Source: Halicephalobus mephisto (taxonomy: Eukaryota > Nematoda > Chromadorea > Rhabditida > Panagrolaimidae). Taken from it: 64,000 nucleotides of DNA. The stretch covers positions 124,001 to 188,000 of the forward strand of contig SWDT01000018.1 in NCBI GenBank assembly GCA_009193035.1, given 5' to 3'. Below the pieces are notes generated by a model, which had not been told where the DNA came from, made no database searches, and saw only the letters and a program-made list of their open reading frames with translations. The first letter of the stretch is position 1, and the number at the start of each line of letters is the position of its first letter. Positions 62,189-64,000 of this stretch are shown piece after piece. The translations under genes were made by a program, and so were the position numbers.

Positions 62189-62434
62189 ACTATGCTACAT
62201 TTGATAAATATTTCTAAAATTGCTCCATATGACAGAAGCCCGATCGATATGGACCCCATTTGTTCAAATCCCATGTTCCAAATCTTGAACTTGAGCAACA
62301 AGGTTGCGCAGTCCATTAGCGGAAGTTCAAAGACAAGTGCCGGTCCCGATTCAAAGCCGAAATTCTCCACTTACAAAAGTAAGAGCAAAAACAAAAAAGA
62401 AAAAAATTTTAACCTGATTCAAGTAGTTCTTTGA
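62189..62434 (+). CDS. possible small protein or exon
   Basis: A frame from ATG 62189 with a non-repetitive middle (YDRSPIDMDPICSNPMFQIL) and a Lys/Ser-rich end. A GTAAGA donor at 62381 could end an exon earlier. The opposite strand is open over the same stretch, so strand is uncertain. Confidence 0.25.
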   Translation, partial: TMLHLINISKIAPYDRSPIDMDPICSNPMFQILNLSNKVAQSISGSSKTSAGPDSKPKFSTYKSKSKNKKEKNFNLIQVVL

Positions 62435-64000
62435 TTTCGACTTTAAACTTTTCCTCTTTGCCAGTTTTAATGAATCATTACAAATCGTAGAATACTGCAC
62501 ACAAAAAACAGCACATGGTATGTAATGTCTCGATGTATTGTATTTTACATACTATATTGAATATACTGTGCATACATTATATTCAATTTATACACCGGCA
62601 CATTTGAGCTGTTATTGCATGTAGAAGATAAGAAAACATAGGAAATACAGTATAGGAGACAAAAGGGTAGAGGATATGTTGAAGTAACAAGAGTAAGAGA
62701 TATGGTATAGGAGATAACAGACAGGAGGATAGAAAATATGAAATGATAGATGCATCACAGAAGATAGAAAGACATAAATAGTACATACAGAAAACGACAC
62801 ATGGTATGTAATGTACCGATGTATTATATTTTATATACTATATTGAATATATTGCACATACATTGCATTCAATTTATACACCGGTACATTTGAGCTGTTA
62901 TTGCATGTAATGGTTTTCTTTTGTTCTGCCCTCCAGGAAACAAATGAAAGTCTGAAAAACTGGAGATTCTCACATTAGTCAAAAACCCCATGAGAATCGT
63001 GGATTACCGCATGCCGGAAGGGACTGGCTCGTGCCGGATCTGGTTGTTGCGCGATCGGATCGACCTTGAAATGGTTAAAGTGGATTACTTGTGCGTAATT
63101 TTGAGAGGAAAGAGTGGAAAAGGAAGTGGAAGAGAGAGTTATTACATAATAGAGGATTGGAAGTTATGAAGTACTCACTATCCTGTCATGAGAATAAACT
63201 TTATTCAAAATCGAAACCAACAATCGATATCTCACAGCATTGTAATTAATATAAATTTTTGGTCACTTTAATTGTGAAATTTGTCCCTTCAAGTAAATCA
63301 ATGTTGATGGTAATTCGGAACAATTCTTCTATTAGGTAATTTTCATCAAGTAGTCAGAAATGTCAGCTTTCATCCAAGGCAATCTCTGTCTGGATCCACA
63401 TGGGAATGAAGCCAAGATTCGAAAGGGCACTTTATGCTTGAATTTTTCAGGATAAACACTTCGTGCCTGGACATTCTAGGAATTCTAATGATATAGTATT
63501 AAGGATGACTTTTATATCCTGATGAAGAACATTGAAAAAGTACATCAAGTTATGTAACTTTTTCGATTTAACGATGATTTTTTTTGAACATACTTTTTGA
63601 ATTTCCTCTAGATGCATTTCATAGTTCTATATCCAGTATATGAAGAAATATGCAATATTTATTTCAAAATATGTTTATAAAGAATAATAATCCTCAACAA
63701 AGTTGCTGTAGTAAAATCGCATCTTACAGTTATACGTATTGAAGTCAAAGTTGAACGACGAGATTTGTCTCTTCAATTTGGATACCATTTCGACAAAGTG
63801 CATTATTTTTTGTCTTCATCAGCCATAATCTCAACTCCAAAAATGACTAAATTCTTACGCATTTTGCTTTATTGGACGGTTGATGGGTCGTGACGTCGTT
63901 TCTGTCACTTGTGATGGCGTTCCTGTTCTTGAACCTTTTTGGATTCAATGACTAAGAATTTTATTCAGATTTTTTATCCAAGTTTGATGACTAATTTCTT
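62435..64000. other. repeats and unassigned 3' flank
   Basis: Two direct MITE family C copies at 62500-62622 and 62785-62910, a GC-richer patch at 62985-63070, then AT-rich sequence with no supported gene to the end. Confidence 0.5.
62500..62910. repeat. two direct copies of MITE family C
   Basis: Two units of about 123 bases (62500-62622 and 62785-62910) in the same orientation, sharing CACATGGTATGTAATGT, TACTATATTGAATATA and GAGCTGTTATTGCATGTA. A purine-rich AGAGATA-like spacer of 162 bases lies between. Confidence 0.8.

Noticed and set aside
1..64000. CRISPR arrays or bacterial operon signals
   Set aside because: The many repeats have no uniform spacers, and all genes are intron-bearing and nematode-like.

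Overview
The window reads as nuclear DNA from a nematode. It is AT-rich, with many 42-50 base GT-AG introns. Two spliced-leader (SL) RNA genes of the SL2-like kind lie at 50.7 and 59.3 kb, and several start codons sit a few bases after a TTTCAG-type acceptor, as expected for trans-splicing. A tRNA-Tyr gene with an intron, nematode-style globin domains and a chemoreceptor-like pseudogene fit the same picture. SL2-like leaders are known from C. elegans and also from the early-branching nematode Prionchulus punctatus, so the leader alone does not fix the clade.

Layout. 1-7.1 kb: a gene for a protein with three RanBP2 zinc fingers and a C-terminal J domain, a decayed Merlin transposon, then an unusual Hsp70-like gene on the same strand. 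7.9-11.7 kb: a small secreted protein, then a GC-rich island with a six-repeat FLYWCH-like zinc protein (minus) and a divergent unknown gene (plus). 14.5-16.1 kb: a three-finger zinc protein with a GC-rich presumed promoter near 17.1-17.4 kb. 18-24.9 kb: mostly repeats, a small signal-peptide ORF, an unrecognised minus-strand gene, tRNA-Tyr and a SINE-like element. 25.0-47.5 kb: one 13-exon gene for a 1478-residue coiled-coil protein. Its introns are full of MITEs and tandem arrays, and one holds an intact antisense two-domain globin gene. 48.0-50.2 kb: a second Hsp70-like gene (minus). 50.7-59.4 kb: two paralogous sugar-transporter-like genes bracketed by the two SL RNA genes. 59.7-64 kb: MITEs, a chemoreceptor pseudogene and two weak small ORFs.

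How the parts may work together. The two Hsp70-like proteins share a design I do not recognise: a degenerate Hsp70 ATPase-like half followed by a full ATPase domain, with no substrate-binding domain. One ends in a possible CaaX box. A J-domain gene lies just upstream of the other in the same direction, so a dedicated J-protein/Hsp70-like pair is a reasonable hypothesis.

Caveat. At least six genes carry single-base frame changes, often in homopolymers, inside otherwise well-kept coding sequence. Either the assembly is not fully polished or several of these genes are young pseudogenes; sequence alone cannot decide.
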